A stretch of 30,009 nucleotides of DNA, taken from contig CAYLZW010000038.1 in the NCBI GenBank assembly GCA_964388085.1, positions 1-30,009 of the forward strand, written 5' to 3'. The notes beneath the pieces were generated by a model, which worked only from the letters and a program-made list of their open reading frames with translations, searched no databases and was not told the origin of the DNA. A program made the position numbers and the translations under genes. This stretch comes from CAYLZW01 sp964388085. GTDB lineage: Bacteria; Myxococcota; UBA727; CAYLZW01. Below, in pieces: positions 1 to 7,395 of this stretch (its first letter is position 1; each line of letters begins with the position of its first letter).

Positions 1-111
1 TGGATCGGTGTATGGTGATGTAGGCGGAAGGGCGCCTTGGGGGACAGTCGCGCGGAGTGTACCACCGGCAGACGGATCCGTCGACGCAGGGCGCGCAGCC
101 CCGCGCGGCCG

Positions 112-129
112 GAGAGCGCGGGCGCTCTC
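112..129. terminator. Perfect 8-bp dyad, possible terminator
   Basis: Bases 112-119 (GAGAGCGC) are the exact reverse complement of 122-129, with two bases between them. The dyad lies just past the stop of the minus-strand gene ending at 143, where a transcript end would be expected. There is no T-run on either side, so this is not a textbook intrinsic terminator. The rest of 1-142 shows no gene. Confidence 0.35.
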
Positions 130-142
130 GTTCGAAAGCGTG

Positions 143-724
143 CTACGACGGGGCCTTAACCGCCGCGGCGGGTGAAAGGGGACACGAGGACGGTATGGCG
201 CAGCCCATCGAAGTCCTGCTGGTGGCGGCGTCGTAGAGCGAGCGGAGCTTGTTGCTGCCGTGCAGCTCCTTGAACTTCTTGACCGCGGCGAGCTGCACGT
301 CGGTGAACGTCATGTTCGAGACGCGCGCGGGCGCGGCCGTGCTGGCGGCGGCGTCGGTGCTCGTCGAGCTCGCGCTGCCCGCCGTGCCCGCGAAGGCGAC
401 GCCGGCGAGGGCGGAGAGGTGCGCGGCGACGGCCGGGTCCATGATGGAGGCGAAGCCGGGGTCCGTGACGAGGGCCTTCAGGTCGGCCTTCTCGGAGCCG
501 GAGATGCCGCGCTCGGCGAGGGCGAGCTTCTCGTCGGTGGACATGCCGCGGGCGAAGCTCTCGCGGATGGAGTCGCTCGAGGTGAACCAGCGGTCACCGA
601 CGGTGGCGAGGATGTCGTCGAGCTGCTTCTCGCCGACCTTGGCCGCCGGGTCCTGCTCGGCCTTCTTGACGAGGTCTTGCGCCAGGGACCTGAGCGCGGG
701 CTTGTTGATGTTGTTGATCGGCAT
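143..724 (-). CDS. Hypothetical protein, 193 aa
   Basis: I do not recognise this protein. The ATG at 724-722 is preceded by GGAGA about five bases upstream. The N-terminal 85 residues look alpha-helical and charged, with alternating acidic and basic residues. A segment of about 25 residues (roughly 110-135) rich in Ala, Ser and Thr looks like a flexible linker. A second helical stretch (about 135-168) follows, then a short C-terminal tail with two cysteines. There is no signal peptide and no membrane segment, so a cytoplasmic protein or an unconventionally exported one is possible. It lies 72 bases downstream of another small minus-strand gene and is probably co-transcribed with it. Function unknown; confidence is in the gene being real. 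Confidence 0.7.
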   Translation of the reverse strand: MPINNINKPALRSLAQDLVKKAEQDPAAKVGEKQLDDILATVGDRWFTSSDSIRESFARGMSTDEKLALAERGISGSEKADLKALVTDPGFASIMDPAVAAHLSALAGVAFAGTAGSASSTSTDAAASTAAPARVSNMTFTDVQLAAVKKFKELHGSNKLRSLYDAATSRTSMGCAIPSSCPLSPAAAVKAPS

Positions 725-796
725 GGGGTTCTCCGGCCGGCTGTGTGCGCCTGACGTTCGCCTGTGAAGGGTGGGCTCGAGGAGGGAGCGGCTCGC

Positions 797-1039
797 TCAG
801 GCGTCCTCGGGGATGAAGCCGCTGGCCTTGAACTGTGCGACCTCGCCGTGGGTGAGCTGCAGCACCCAATACTCGGCGCTGGCGTCGTCGTCGGCGCTCT
901 TCAGCTCCTCGAGGACCGTCTTGGCCTCGTCCTCGGAGCGGGCCCAGGCGCGCATCATGGGCATGCCGTCGCTCTCCGAGTGCACGGACCAGAGGGGGGA
1001 GGGGGCGTCGTTGTTCGTGCTCATCGCGGTGCTCACCAT
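797..1039 (-). CDS. Hypothetical small protein, 80 aa
   Basis: The open frame extends upstream to 1132, but I place the start at the ATG at 1039-1037 because GGAGG lies eight bases before it; an internal ATG at 1024 is an alternative. The product is acidic, with no signal peptide or membrane segment. The C-terminal half, with helix-forming residues followed by a motif containing YWVLQLTHGEV, looks like a small folded alpha/beta domain. I cannot assign a family. It is the first gene of an apparent two-gene minus-strand unit with the 193-residue protein 72 bases downstream, and it is divergent from the glycosyltransferase operon starting at 1203. Confidence 0.65.
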   Translation of the reverse strand: MVSTAMSTNNDAPSPLWSVHSESDGMPMMRAWARSEDEAKTVLEELKSADDDASAEYWVLQLTHGEVAQFKASGFIPEDA

Positions 1040-1047
1040 GGATCGGA

Positions 1048-1052
1048 CCTCC
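1048..1052 (-). promoter_or_regulatory. Ribosome binding site fixing the 1039 start
   Basis: The minus strand reads GGAGG here, eight bases before the ATG at 1039. This is the reason for shortening the open frame that begins at 1132. Confidence 0.6.
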
Positions 1053-1202
1053 AGGCCCTGGATGGTATCGCTGGCCTCGTCACTTTGGCCGGATTTCGCG
1101 TAGCGCCTGCTCGGGCGCCCGCCGGCGCACATCCCGGTGGCAGCCGGCTTCGTAAACAGCTAATCCCCCGACGGTTTCTCATAGCAGGGCAACGGAGCGA
1201 AG

Positions 1203-3389
1203 ATGGCGAAGGGGACCGACGGCACCACGCCGCACGAAGGAGAGGCGCCCTCTGCGCCCCCGGTGACCGAGGTGGCGGCCGTCTCGCGCGACGACAGCGA
1301 CGAGCCCGCGGCCGAGGAGGCACAGCCGAAGAGCGCCTTGTTGCGCAAGCTGGCCGCGCTGCACCAGGTGCCACACATCGAGAAGCTGGCGTTCACGCTC
1401 GCCATCGCCGTCGCCGCCGGCATCACGCTGCCCTTCCTCGGCTCCATCGGCTTCTTCGATCCGTGGGAGACGCACTACGCCGAGGTCGCGCGCCAGATGA
1501 CGCAGCGCGACGACTACCTCTACCCGTTCTGGAAGGACGCCTACTTCTTCTCGAAGCCGGTGCTCCTGTTCTGGCTGACCAGCATCGGCTACCGCCTGCT
1601 CGGCGCGCACGACACCGAGGGCGCCATCCCGTGGGGCGCCGAGCTCGTCGGGCGTCTGCCGAACGCCCTCATCAGCATCCTCACCATCGCGGTCATCTTC
1701 ATCACCGTGCGCCGCTTCTGGTCGCGGCGCGCCGCGGTGCTCTCGTCCGTCGTGCTCGCGACCATCCCCTTCTGGGGCTTCATGAGCCGTCAGGCCATCA
1801 CCGACATGCTCTACGTCGGGCCCATGACGATGGCCATGTGCCTGCTCGCCATCGCGTTCTTCGACGACGAGCACCGCGAGGCCTACGAGAAGGCGCGCAT
1901 CCCGAAGTGGCTGCTCGGCGCGTTCGCGGTCGGCTTCTTGCCGCAGCTCTGGGAGATCGGCCGCACGGGCGCGTTCCTCAATCGGCAGGCGCTGCTCGGC
2001 AGCGAGATGGCGACCCGCATCGGGTTCTCGTCGCTCTTGTGCCTCATGGCGCTCGGCTTCTTGTTCTATCTGCACAAGCGCGGCCGCGATCCGCTCGTGC
2101 ACGGCGCCGCCTTCCTGACCGCCATCGCCACGCTCGGCAAGGGGCCGCACGCGCTGCTCCTGCTCGGCATGGTCTATTTCCTCTATTTCGCGCTCTCGGG
2201 CGATTGGCGCTTCCTGAAGCGCCGCGCGATGTGGACGACGGCCGTCCTGCTCTACCTCGGCGTCGCGCTGCCCTGGTACCTCGTCATGCTCTTCTTCGAC
2301 GGGCGCGACGAGTCCCGCAAGAGCTGGTTCGGGCGCTTCGTGGTGTGGGACCTGTTCGGCCGCATCGGCGGCGGCGTGCACGGCGACCGCGGCACCTTCG
2401 AGTATTACTTCCGCTATCTCTCCTTCGGCATGTTCCCCTGGACGGCGGCCCTGCCGGTGGCGCTCTTCGACGCCGCCTCGACGCCGCTCCGGCCGAAACA
2501 CGAGCGCGACGGCAATGAGCGCTTCACGCTCTTCGTGCTGCTCTGGTGCGTGTCCTTCTTCGTGTTCTTCACGGCGACGACGACGAAGTTCCACCACTAC
2601 ATCTTCCCCGTCGTCGTGCCGGGCGCGATCCTCATCGGCGGCTGGCTCGATCGCGTGCTCTCGGGGCAGCGAAAATTGCTGGCGGGCTTCGCCGGCGTCG
2701 TCGTGCTCGGCACGCTGCTCATCGCGCGCGACCTCGCCGCCGAGCCCTGGCAGCTCGTCGATCTGTTCACCTACCACTACAAGAGCTGGAAGCCCGACTA
2801 CTACTTCCCGAAGGACCCGAACTGGCACATCGTCTTCTCGGCGGTGGTGTTCCCGGTGGCGAGCCTCGTCATCCTCGGCCTCGCCTCCGATTGGGCGCGT
2901 AGCGTGGTCGACGCGGGCCGCGGCGGCGCCCTCGCGCGCCTGTTGGCGAGCTTTCAGCGCCTCGGCCAGGCCATCCTCGGCGGTGTGCGCTCGGTGAAGA
3001 ACGCGGGCTTCGTGCTCGGCGCGCTCTCGGCCGGCCTCGTGTTCATCGTGTTCGCGGTGCACGTCTATTTCAACAACATGAGCCAGCATTGGTCGCAGCG
3101 CTGGCTGTTCGAGACCTATTACGCGCTGCGCGAGCCGGGCGAGCCCATCATCAGCTACCAGATGGATTGGAAGGGCGAGACCTTCTACGCGCACAACACC
3201 GACATTCAGATCAAGAAGAGCGCGTCGAAGCTGAAGAAGGAGATCGAGAAGCCCGGCCGCGCCTTCGTGCTCGTGCAGACTGATCGCTACGACCGCATCA
3301 AGAGCGCGCTCGGCAAAGACTACGAGGGGAAGATCAAGGTCGTGGACCGCTCGAACAAGAAGTGGTTCCTCGTCCTGGTCGAGGACTGA
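1203..3389 (+). CDS. ArnT/PMT-like glycosyltransferase, polytopic membrane protein
   Basis: This 728-residue protein has a cytoplasmic acidic N-terminal extension of about 60 residues, then many hydrophobic segments. The first periplasmic loop carries FFDPWETHYAEVARQ (around residues 84-98) and SKPVLLFWL (117-125). These match the D/E-x-(H/R)YAE and KPP-L-W motifs of GT-C transferases of the ArnT/PMT superfamily (GT83/GT39), which move a sugar from a polyprenyl-phosphate donor to lipid A, protein or another envelope acceptor. A C-terminal soluble domain of about 100 residues follows the last helix near residue 620. GGAG lies six bases before the ATG. It is the first gene of an apparent operon with the two genes downstream. 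The acceptor and the sugar cannot be read from the sequence. Confidence 0.85.
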   Translation: MAKGTDGTTPHEGEAPSAPPVTEVAAVSRDDSDEPAAEEAQPKSALLRKLAALHQVPHIEKLAFTLAIAVAAGITLPFLGSIGFFDPWETHYAEVARQMTQRDDYLYPFWKDAYFFSKPVLLFWLTSIGYRLLGAHDTEGAIPWGAELVGRLPNALISILTIAVIFITVRRFWSRRAAVLSSVVLATIPFWGFMSRQAITDMLYVGPMTMAMCLLAIAFFDDEHREAYEKARIPKWLLGAFAVGFLPQLWEIGRTGAFLNRQALLGSEMATRIGFSSLLCLMALGFLFYLHKRGRDPLVHGAAFLTAIATLGKGPHALLLLGMVYFLYFALSGDWRFLKRRAMWTTAVLLYLGVALPWYLVMLFFDGRDESRKSWFGRFVVWDLFGRIGGGVHGDRGTFEYYFRYLSFGMFPWTAALPVALFDAASTPLRPKHERDGNERFTLFVLLWCVSFFVFFTATTTKFHHYIFPVVVPGAILIGGWLDRVLSGQRKLLAGFAGVVVLGTLLIARDLAAEPWQLVDLFTYHYKSWKPDYYFPKDPNWHIVFSAVVFPVASLVILGLASDWARSVVDAGRGGALARLLASFQRLGQAILGGVRSVKNAGFVLGALSAGLVFIVFAVHVYFNNMSQHWSQRWLFETYYALREPGEPIISYQMDWKGETFYAHNTDIQIKKSASKLKKEIEKPGRAFVLVQTDRYDRIKSALGKDYEGKIKVVDRSNKKWFLVLVED

Positions 3390-3444
3390 TGGCTGGCGTC
3401 GCCCGCGTGATACTGACGTCGTCAAGGTCACGGGAGCACGGTAG

Positions 3445-4431
3445 ATGATGACGCGAGAGGCCCTGCGGCGCGTGAGGAACCTGCTGGTCGCCTGCGCCGC
3501 GCTCGCGTACGTGGCCGCCACGGTCTGGCAGGTTCTCGAGCGACGCGACGATTGGCCGCTCTCCAGCTACCCGATGTACTCGCACCAGCAGGGCGTCTGG
3601 GCCTCGAAGAGCTTTCTCTTCGGCGTGACGCCCGAGGGTGAATATGCGCTGGCGCCCGGTGAGCTCGGTCCCATCGGTGGCGCTCGCCTGACCCATCTGC
3701 TCTCGAAGCTCGAGCGCGATCCGAAGCGTCGCGACAGGTTTCTCGAGACCATCGCCGCCAAGCGACGGGAACGCTTCCCCGACGCGGCTGAGCTCAGCGC
3801 GATTCGCATGCGCAAGAAGACCTGGCGCATTCAGCAGGGGCTCAAGGGCATCGACAAGCCCCGCAGCAAGCTCGTCGACGCCATCTACTTCCCGCCGGCG
3901 TCGTTGCGCGCGCGCCTGCAGCAGGAGGCCGAGGGGAGCGCTCCCGTCGAGGGCCCCCTCGCGGCCGCGGGCGATCTCGTCATCGACCTCGACGAGGCGC
4001 ACTGCCGCGCGGGCTGCCGGCGCACGCTCGACCGCTATGCGCACGAAGGCGCGGCGCTGTCGCTCACGCCCACCGCCGAGGAGCACGGCGCCGCGGAGGT
4101 CGAGCTCGAGATCCCCGCGGGCAATTACCGCGTGTTCGTGCGCACGCGCACGGCCGCGCCCCGAGGCAAGGATCGCTTCGCCGTCTTCATCGACGACCGG
4201 CCGTTGTCGAAGAAGCTCGGATTCGGCAACCAGAAGGCAGCGCTCGGCGCCGACGGCTACGTGTGGGTCAGCAAGGGCATGGCCTACCGCCCCGTCGGCT
4301 ACCGCGAGAAGACGGGCGGCAAGCGCACCCTCCGCATCGCCGGCGGCCGCGGCGCGCTCGTCGTCGACCAGATCTGGCTCAGCCGGACGCAGCAGGAGCT
4401 GCCGAGCGAGAACCGGGCGCGCCGGCCATGA
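3445..4431 (+). CDS. Membrane-anchored protein with beta-rich C-terminal domain
   Basis: The 328-residue product begins with one hydrophobic helix (about residues 13-31), immediately followed by PLSSYPMYS at 38-46. To my knowledge a W-P-x-S-x-Y-x-M-(F/Y) pattern of this sort recurs in proteins encoded next to HTTM-type membrane proteins. A helical, basic middle region follows. Residues from about 170 to 316 alternate short beta-type strands (for example AEVELEIPAGNYRVFVRTRT) and resemble a carbohydrate-binding-like beta sandwich. GGGAG lies eight bases before the first of two adjacent ATG codons. The last four bases (ATGA) overlap the start of the HTTM gene, implying translational coupling. 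The function is inferred from context only; the enzyme or sugar partner is unknown. Confidence 0.75.
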   Translation: MMTREALRRVRNLLVACAALAYVAATVWQVLERRDDWPLSSYPMYSHQQGVWASKSFLFGVTPEGEYALAPGELGPIGGARLTHLLSKLERDPKRRDRFLETIAAKRRERFPDAAELSAIRMRKKTWRIQQGLKGIDKPRSKLVDAIYFPPASLRARLQQEAEGSAPVEGPLAAAGDLVIDLDEAHCRAGCRRTLDRYAHEGAALSLTPTAEEHGAAEVELEIPAGNYRVFVRTRTAAPRGKDRFAVFIDDRPLSKKLGFGNQKAALGADGYVWVSKGMAYRPVGYREKTGGKRTLRIAGGRGALVVDQIWLSRTQQELPSENRARRP

Positions 4432-5357
4432 AGCGGATCCTCGACCTCCTGCGCCCCGGCCTCGCCGAGCTCTGGTTCGGCCGCAACGATCCGCGTCACC
4501 TCGCGATCGCTCGCATCCTCGTGTTCGGCCATATGTTCCTGTACCGCACCGGCAACAACGCGCGCTTCCTCGAGCTCAAGGAGGTCGCCTGGTATCCGAT
4601 CGCGCTGTTCCAGGACGGTGGCCTACCGGTCCTCAGCGTCGGCGCCGTGCGCGTCATGCAGGACGCGTTCGTCGGGCTCACGCTGCTCGCCATGCTCGGC
4701 GTCGGCTTCCGCCTCGTGGCGCCGCTCACCGCGGCCGTGCATCTCTATCTGTTCGCCATTCCCAATTGCTTCGGCAAGGTGAATCACGACAACGCGATCG
4801 TCATCGTGTCGATCATCCTCGCCTTCTCCTGCGCCAGCGACGCGTGGTCGTTCGACGCCTGGCTCCGGCGCAAGGTGAAGCGCGACGCCCCTCGGCGCCT
4901 CGAGGGCGCCTACCGCTGGCCGCTGACGATGATGGCGCTGACCGTGTGCATCGTCTACGGCGCCGCGGGCTGGACGAAGCTCGACAAGACCGGCCTCGAA
5001 TGGGCCTGGAGCGATTCGTTCTCGCGCTACCTATTGCGTCATCACTTTACCCACCAACCCGTGATTATGTTCGGTGTCGTGCTCGCGTCATTTACCACGC
5101 TGTGCAAGCTGCTCGCCTCGGTGGCGCTGGCGATCGAGGTGTCCATTCCGCTCGCCGTGTTGCACCGCCGCCTCTATCCGGTCTTGCTGCTCGGCGCGGC
5201 CTGCATGCAGCTCTCCATCTGGCTGTTGTTCGGTGTCTTCTTCCGGATGATGATCCCGGTGTTCCTCGCGCTGCTGCCCTGGGGGCGAATCCTGTCCCTG
5301 CTCGAGCGTCGCCTGCCGATGCTCGAGCGCTTCCTCAGGAGCGGGGGCGATGCATGA
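4428..5357 (+). CDS. HTTM-domain (gamma-carboxylase-like) membrane protein
   Basis: I set the start at the ATG at 4428, which overlaps the upstream stop as ATGA; the open frame itself reaches back to 4263. The 309-residue product has repeated hydrophobic helices. Near the N-terminus is DPRHLAIARILVFGHMFLYR, and around residues 118-145 is a NHDNAIVIVSIILAFSCAS-type segment followed by WSFDAWL. Both features resemble the HTTM family (horizontally transferred transmembrane domain), which includes vitamin K-dependent gamma-glutamyl carboxylase and SdpB-type proteins. No soluble C-terminal carboxylase domain is present, so carboxylase activity should not be assumed. It closes the apparent three-gene operon that begins with the glycosyltransferase. 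Confidence 0.8.
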   Translation: MKRILDLLRPGLAELWFGRNDPRHLAIARILVFGHMFLYRTGNNARFLELKEVAWYPIALFQDGGLPVLSVGAVRVMQDAFVGLTLLAMLGVGFRLVAPLTAAVHLYLFAIPNCFGKVNHDNAIVIVSIILAFSCASDAWSFDAWLRRKVKRDAPRRLEGAYRWPLTMMALTVCIVYGAAGWTKLDKTGLEWAWSDSFSRYLLRHHFTHQPVIMFGVVLASFTTLCKLLASVALAIEVSIPLAVLHRRLYPVLLLGAACMQLSIWLLFGVFFRMMIPVFLALLPWGRILSLLERRLPMLERFLRSGGDA

Positions 5358-5529
5358 CCGAGCCGACGCGGCGTTCGGCGCGCGCAGGACGCGAACGCGG
5401 GACGCAAGCCCCCGCTTTTTGGCAGGGGGAAACTGACTCGGGCTGTGACGGTCGTGCTTCAGAGCGGGTCACGTCGTCGGAAACTGTCCCACGGGCACGC
5501 GAAGATTGCGCACGGGCTAGCGTCGCCGC

Positions 5530-6075
5530 GTGAGCCGACAATCCCCTTGGCCCGGCGACGGGCTCCCTCTCTCCGCCTTCCGCGACGGCAAGAGCGACCT
5601 CTCCCTGGAGGCGTTCGAGCGAGCCTTCGGCCGCGCGTTCCTCGTGCTCTCGGGTCTCAAGCTGCGGCGCGGCGCCAACACCCGCGTCACGCTCGACGAC
5701 GAGGAGTCGACGAACCCGGGCGTCGCCGCGCCGACGGGGGGCTTCTCCGTGTTTCCGGTGTTGAAGCGGCCGGGCGCGCCTTTCGACTTCGTGTCCGTCG
5801 GACGGGCGGCGGGCAACGACATCGTGCTCGGCGACGTCAGCGTGTCGAAGTTTCACGCCTACCTGCGCGAGGTCGACGAGGGCTTCGTGTTGCAAGACGG
5901 AAACTCCCGCAACGGCACGACGAGAAACGAGCAGACGGTGCCGCGGCGAGGCGGCGGTAAGCCTGTGCTGCTCGCGCCCGGCGATCGCGTGAAGTTCGGC
6001 AGCGTGCCGATGACCTTCCTGCGCGCGGACGGGCTGCTCGAGCTCGTGCGGGGCACCTCGCACACCAAGTGGTAG
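5530..6075 (+). CDS. FHA-domain protein
   Basis: The frame opens with GTG at 5530, just after an in-frame TAG at 5518, and no ATG occurs early, so this start is close to forced even though no strong ribosome binding site is visible. The 181-residue protein has an N-terminal region of about 75 residues of unknown fold and a forkhead-associated domain at about 86-165. Conserved phosphothreonine-pocket residues are visible: Gly91-Arg92 in VGRAAGN, Ser106 and His109 in VSKFH, and Asn128-Gly129-Thr130. It should bind a phosphorylated partner in the cytoplasm. No kinase is nearby, so the partner is unknown. The sbcDC genes lie downstream in the same direction after a gap of 111 bases. Confidence 0.85.
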   Translation: MSRQSPWPGDGLPLSAFRDGKSDLSLEAFERAFGRAFLVLSGLKLRRGANTRVTLDDEESTNPGVAAPTGGFSVFPVLKRPGAPFDFVSVGRAAGNDIVLGDVSVSKFHAYLREVDEGFVLQDGNSRNGTTRNEQTVPRRGGGKPVLLAPGDRVKFGSVPMTFLRADGLLELVRGTSHTKW

Positions 6076-6118
6076 CGGCCGCGCGGGTTGCCTTTCGGGA
6101 TCCGAGCTGATCTGTAGG

Positions 6119-6140
6119 GAGGCGCAAATCGGGCCGCCTC
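6119..6140. terminator. 6-bp stem-loop between FHA gene and sbcD
   Basis: GAGGCG at 6119-6124 pairs with CGCCTC at 6135-6140 across a ten-base loop. It lies between the FHA stop and the sbcD ribosome binding site. The stem is short and no T-run follows, so it may be coincidental in such GC-rich DNA. Confidence 0.25.
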
Positions 6141-6173
6141 GCTTCGGATTGTGCTTGGGAGCCTCGAGACACT

Positions 6174-6178
6174 GGAGG
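6174..6178 (+). promoter_or_regulatory. Ribosome binding site of sbcD
   Basis: GGAGG lies eight bases before the ATG at 6187. It supports starting SbcD at the conserved MRILHTADWH rather than at the GTG at 6151, where the open frame begins. Confidence 0.65.
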
Positions 6179-6186
6179 GCAGAGCG

Positions 6187-7395
6187 ATGCGCATCCTGCA
6201 CACCGCGGACTGGCACCTTGGCCGCAAGTTTCAGGGTGTGCACCTGACCGAGGATCAGGCGCACGTGCTGGACCAGCTCGTCGACGTCGCGCGCCAGTGG
6301 CGGCCTGACGTCGTGGTGCTCGCCGGGGACGTGTACGACCGCGCCGTACCGCCCCCCGACGCCGTGACGCTGTTCGACGACGTGCTCTCCCGCCTGGTGC
6401 TCGGGCTCGGGCTGCCGGTCGTCGTCATCGCGGGCAACCACGACGGCCCAGAGCGGGTCGGCTTCGCGAGCCGGGTGCTGCGCGAGCGCGGCCTGCACCT
6501 CGTCGGCCTGTACCAGCCGGACGAGCCGCTCATCACCATCGCGGACGAGCATGGCCCGCTGCACCTGGCGGCGCTGCCCTTCGTCGAGCCGAGCACGGTC
6601 AAAGATCGCTTGCTCGCCGGCGTGCTGCCGAGCGGCGTCGAGCGGTGGACGCATGGCGCCGCCCTCGCCGAGGTGGCGAAGCGGGCGCTGTCGAGGGTGC
6701 CGGGCGGCGAGCGCGCGGTGGCGGTCGCGCATGGGTCGGTCATCGGCGGGCTCGAGGGCGAGTCCGAGCGGCCGCTCTGGGTCGGCGCCTCCGGCTACGC
6801 GGAGCCGTCCTGCTTCGACGGCTTCTGCTACACGGCGCTCGGTCACTTCCACCGCGCGCAGACCCTGCGGGGCAGCGCCGCCGACGCGGCCGGGGACGAC
6901 GTCACGGCGCCGGTGGTGGCCTACGCGGGCTCGCTGTTGAAGTACTCGTTCGCCGAGGCCGCCGAGCAGAAGTCGATCTCCCTCGTCGAGGTTGACGGGC
7001 GGGGGCGCGTGTCGCTCGAGCGCGCGCCGCTCGTGCCGCGCCGCGAGGTGCGCGTGCTGAGCGGGACGCTCGACGACGTGCTGCTCGGCGCCGGCGACGA
7101 TCGCGCGCGCGACGACTACCTGAAGGTGGTGCTCGCCGACAAAGAGCCGGTGCTCGACGCCATGGCCCGGCTGCGCCAGGCGTACCCGAACGTGTTGCAC
7201 GTGGAGCAGCCGCGCTGGTTCTCGGCGACGCCGCTCGAGGGACCGACGCTCGGCAGCGTCGAGCTGCGCGCCGCTCCGCTGTTCGCCAGCTTCTTCGAGG
7301 AGGTCACGGGCGCGCCGCTCAGCGACGTCGAGCGCCGCTGCCTCGAGGACGCGCTCGCGGGCCTGTCGGCCCGGCGACGGGAGAGCGCCGCGTGA
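6187..7395 (+). CDS. sbcD: Exonuclease SbcCD, nuclease subunit D
   Basis: This is the Mre11-type metallophosphoesterase that partners SbcC to open DNA hairpins and process double-strand ends. Metal-binding motifs appear in the usual order: Asp8 and His10 in TADWHLG, Asp48 in AGDVYDR, Asn84-His85-Asp86 in GNHD, His182 in VAHG, and His220/His222 in ALGHFH. The 402-residue length is normal for bacterial SbcD with its C-terminal capping domain. The stop codon overlaps the GTG start of sbcC (GTGA), so the two subunits are translationally coupled. Confidence 0.95.
   Translation: MRILHTADWHLGRKFQGVHLTEDQAHVLDQLVDVARQWRPDVVVLAGDVYDRAVPPPDAVTLFDDVLSRLVLGLGLPVVVIAGNHDGPERVGFASRVLRERGLHLVGLYQPDEPLITIADEHGPLHLAALPFVEPSTVKDRLLAGVLPSGVERWTHGAALAEVAKRALSRVPGGERAVAVAHGSVIGGLEGESERPLWVGASGYAEPSCFDGFCYTALGHFHRAQTLRGSAADAAGDDVTAPVVAYAGSLLKYSFAEAAEQKSISLVEVDGRGRVSLERAPLVPRREVRVLSGTLDDVLLGAGDDRARDDYLKVVLADKEPVLDAMARLRQAYPNVLHVEQPRWFSATPLEGPTLGSVELRAAPLFASFFEEVTGAPLSDVERRCLEDALAGLSARRRESAA

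Noticed and set aside
75..86. Adjacent GGATCC and GTCGAC, resembling a cloning polylinker
   Set aside because: No other vector sequence surrounds it and two six-base sites can adjoin by chance in GC-rich DNA.
5403..5430. Possible terminator with a T5 run after the HTTM gene
   Set aside because: The T-run is in the loop between a C-run and a G-run rather than after a stem, and the stem is only about five pairs.
5354..5533. A 59-residue plus-strand frame between the HTTM and FHA genes
   Set aside because: It is the tail of a frame that overlaps two real genes, with no ribosome binding site or recognisable sequence.
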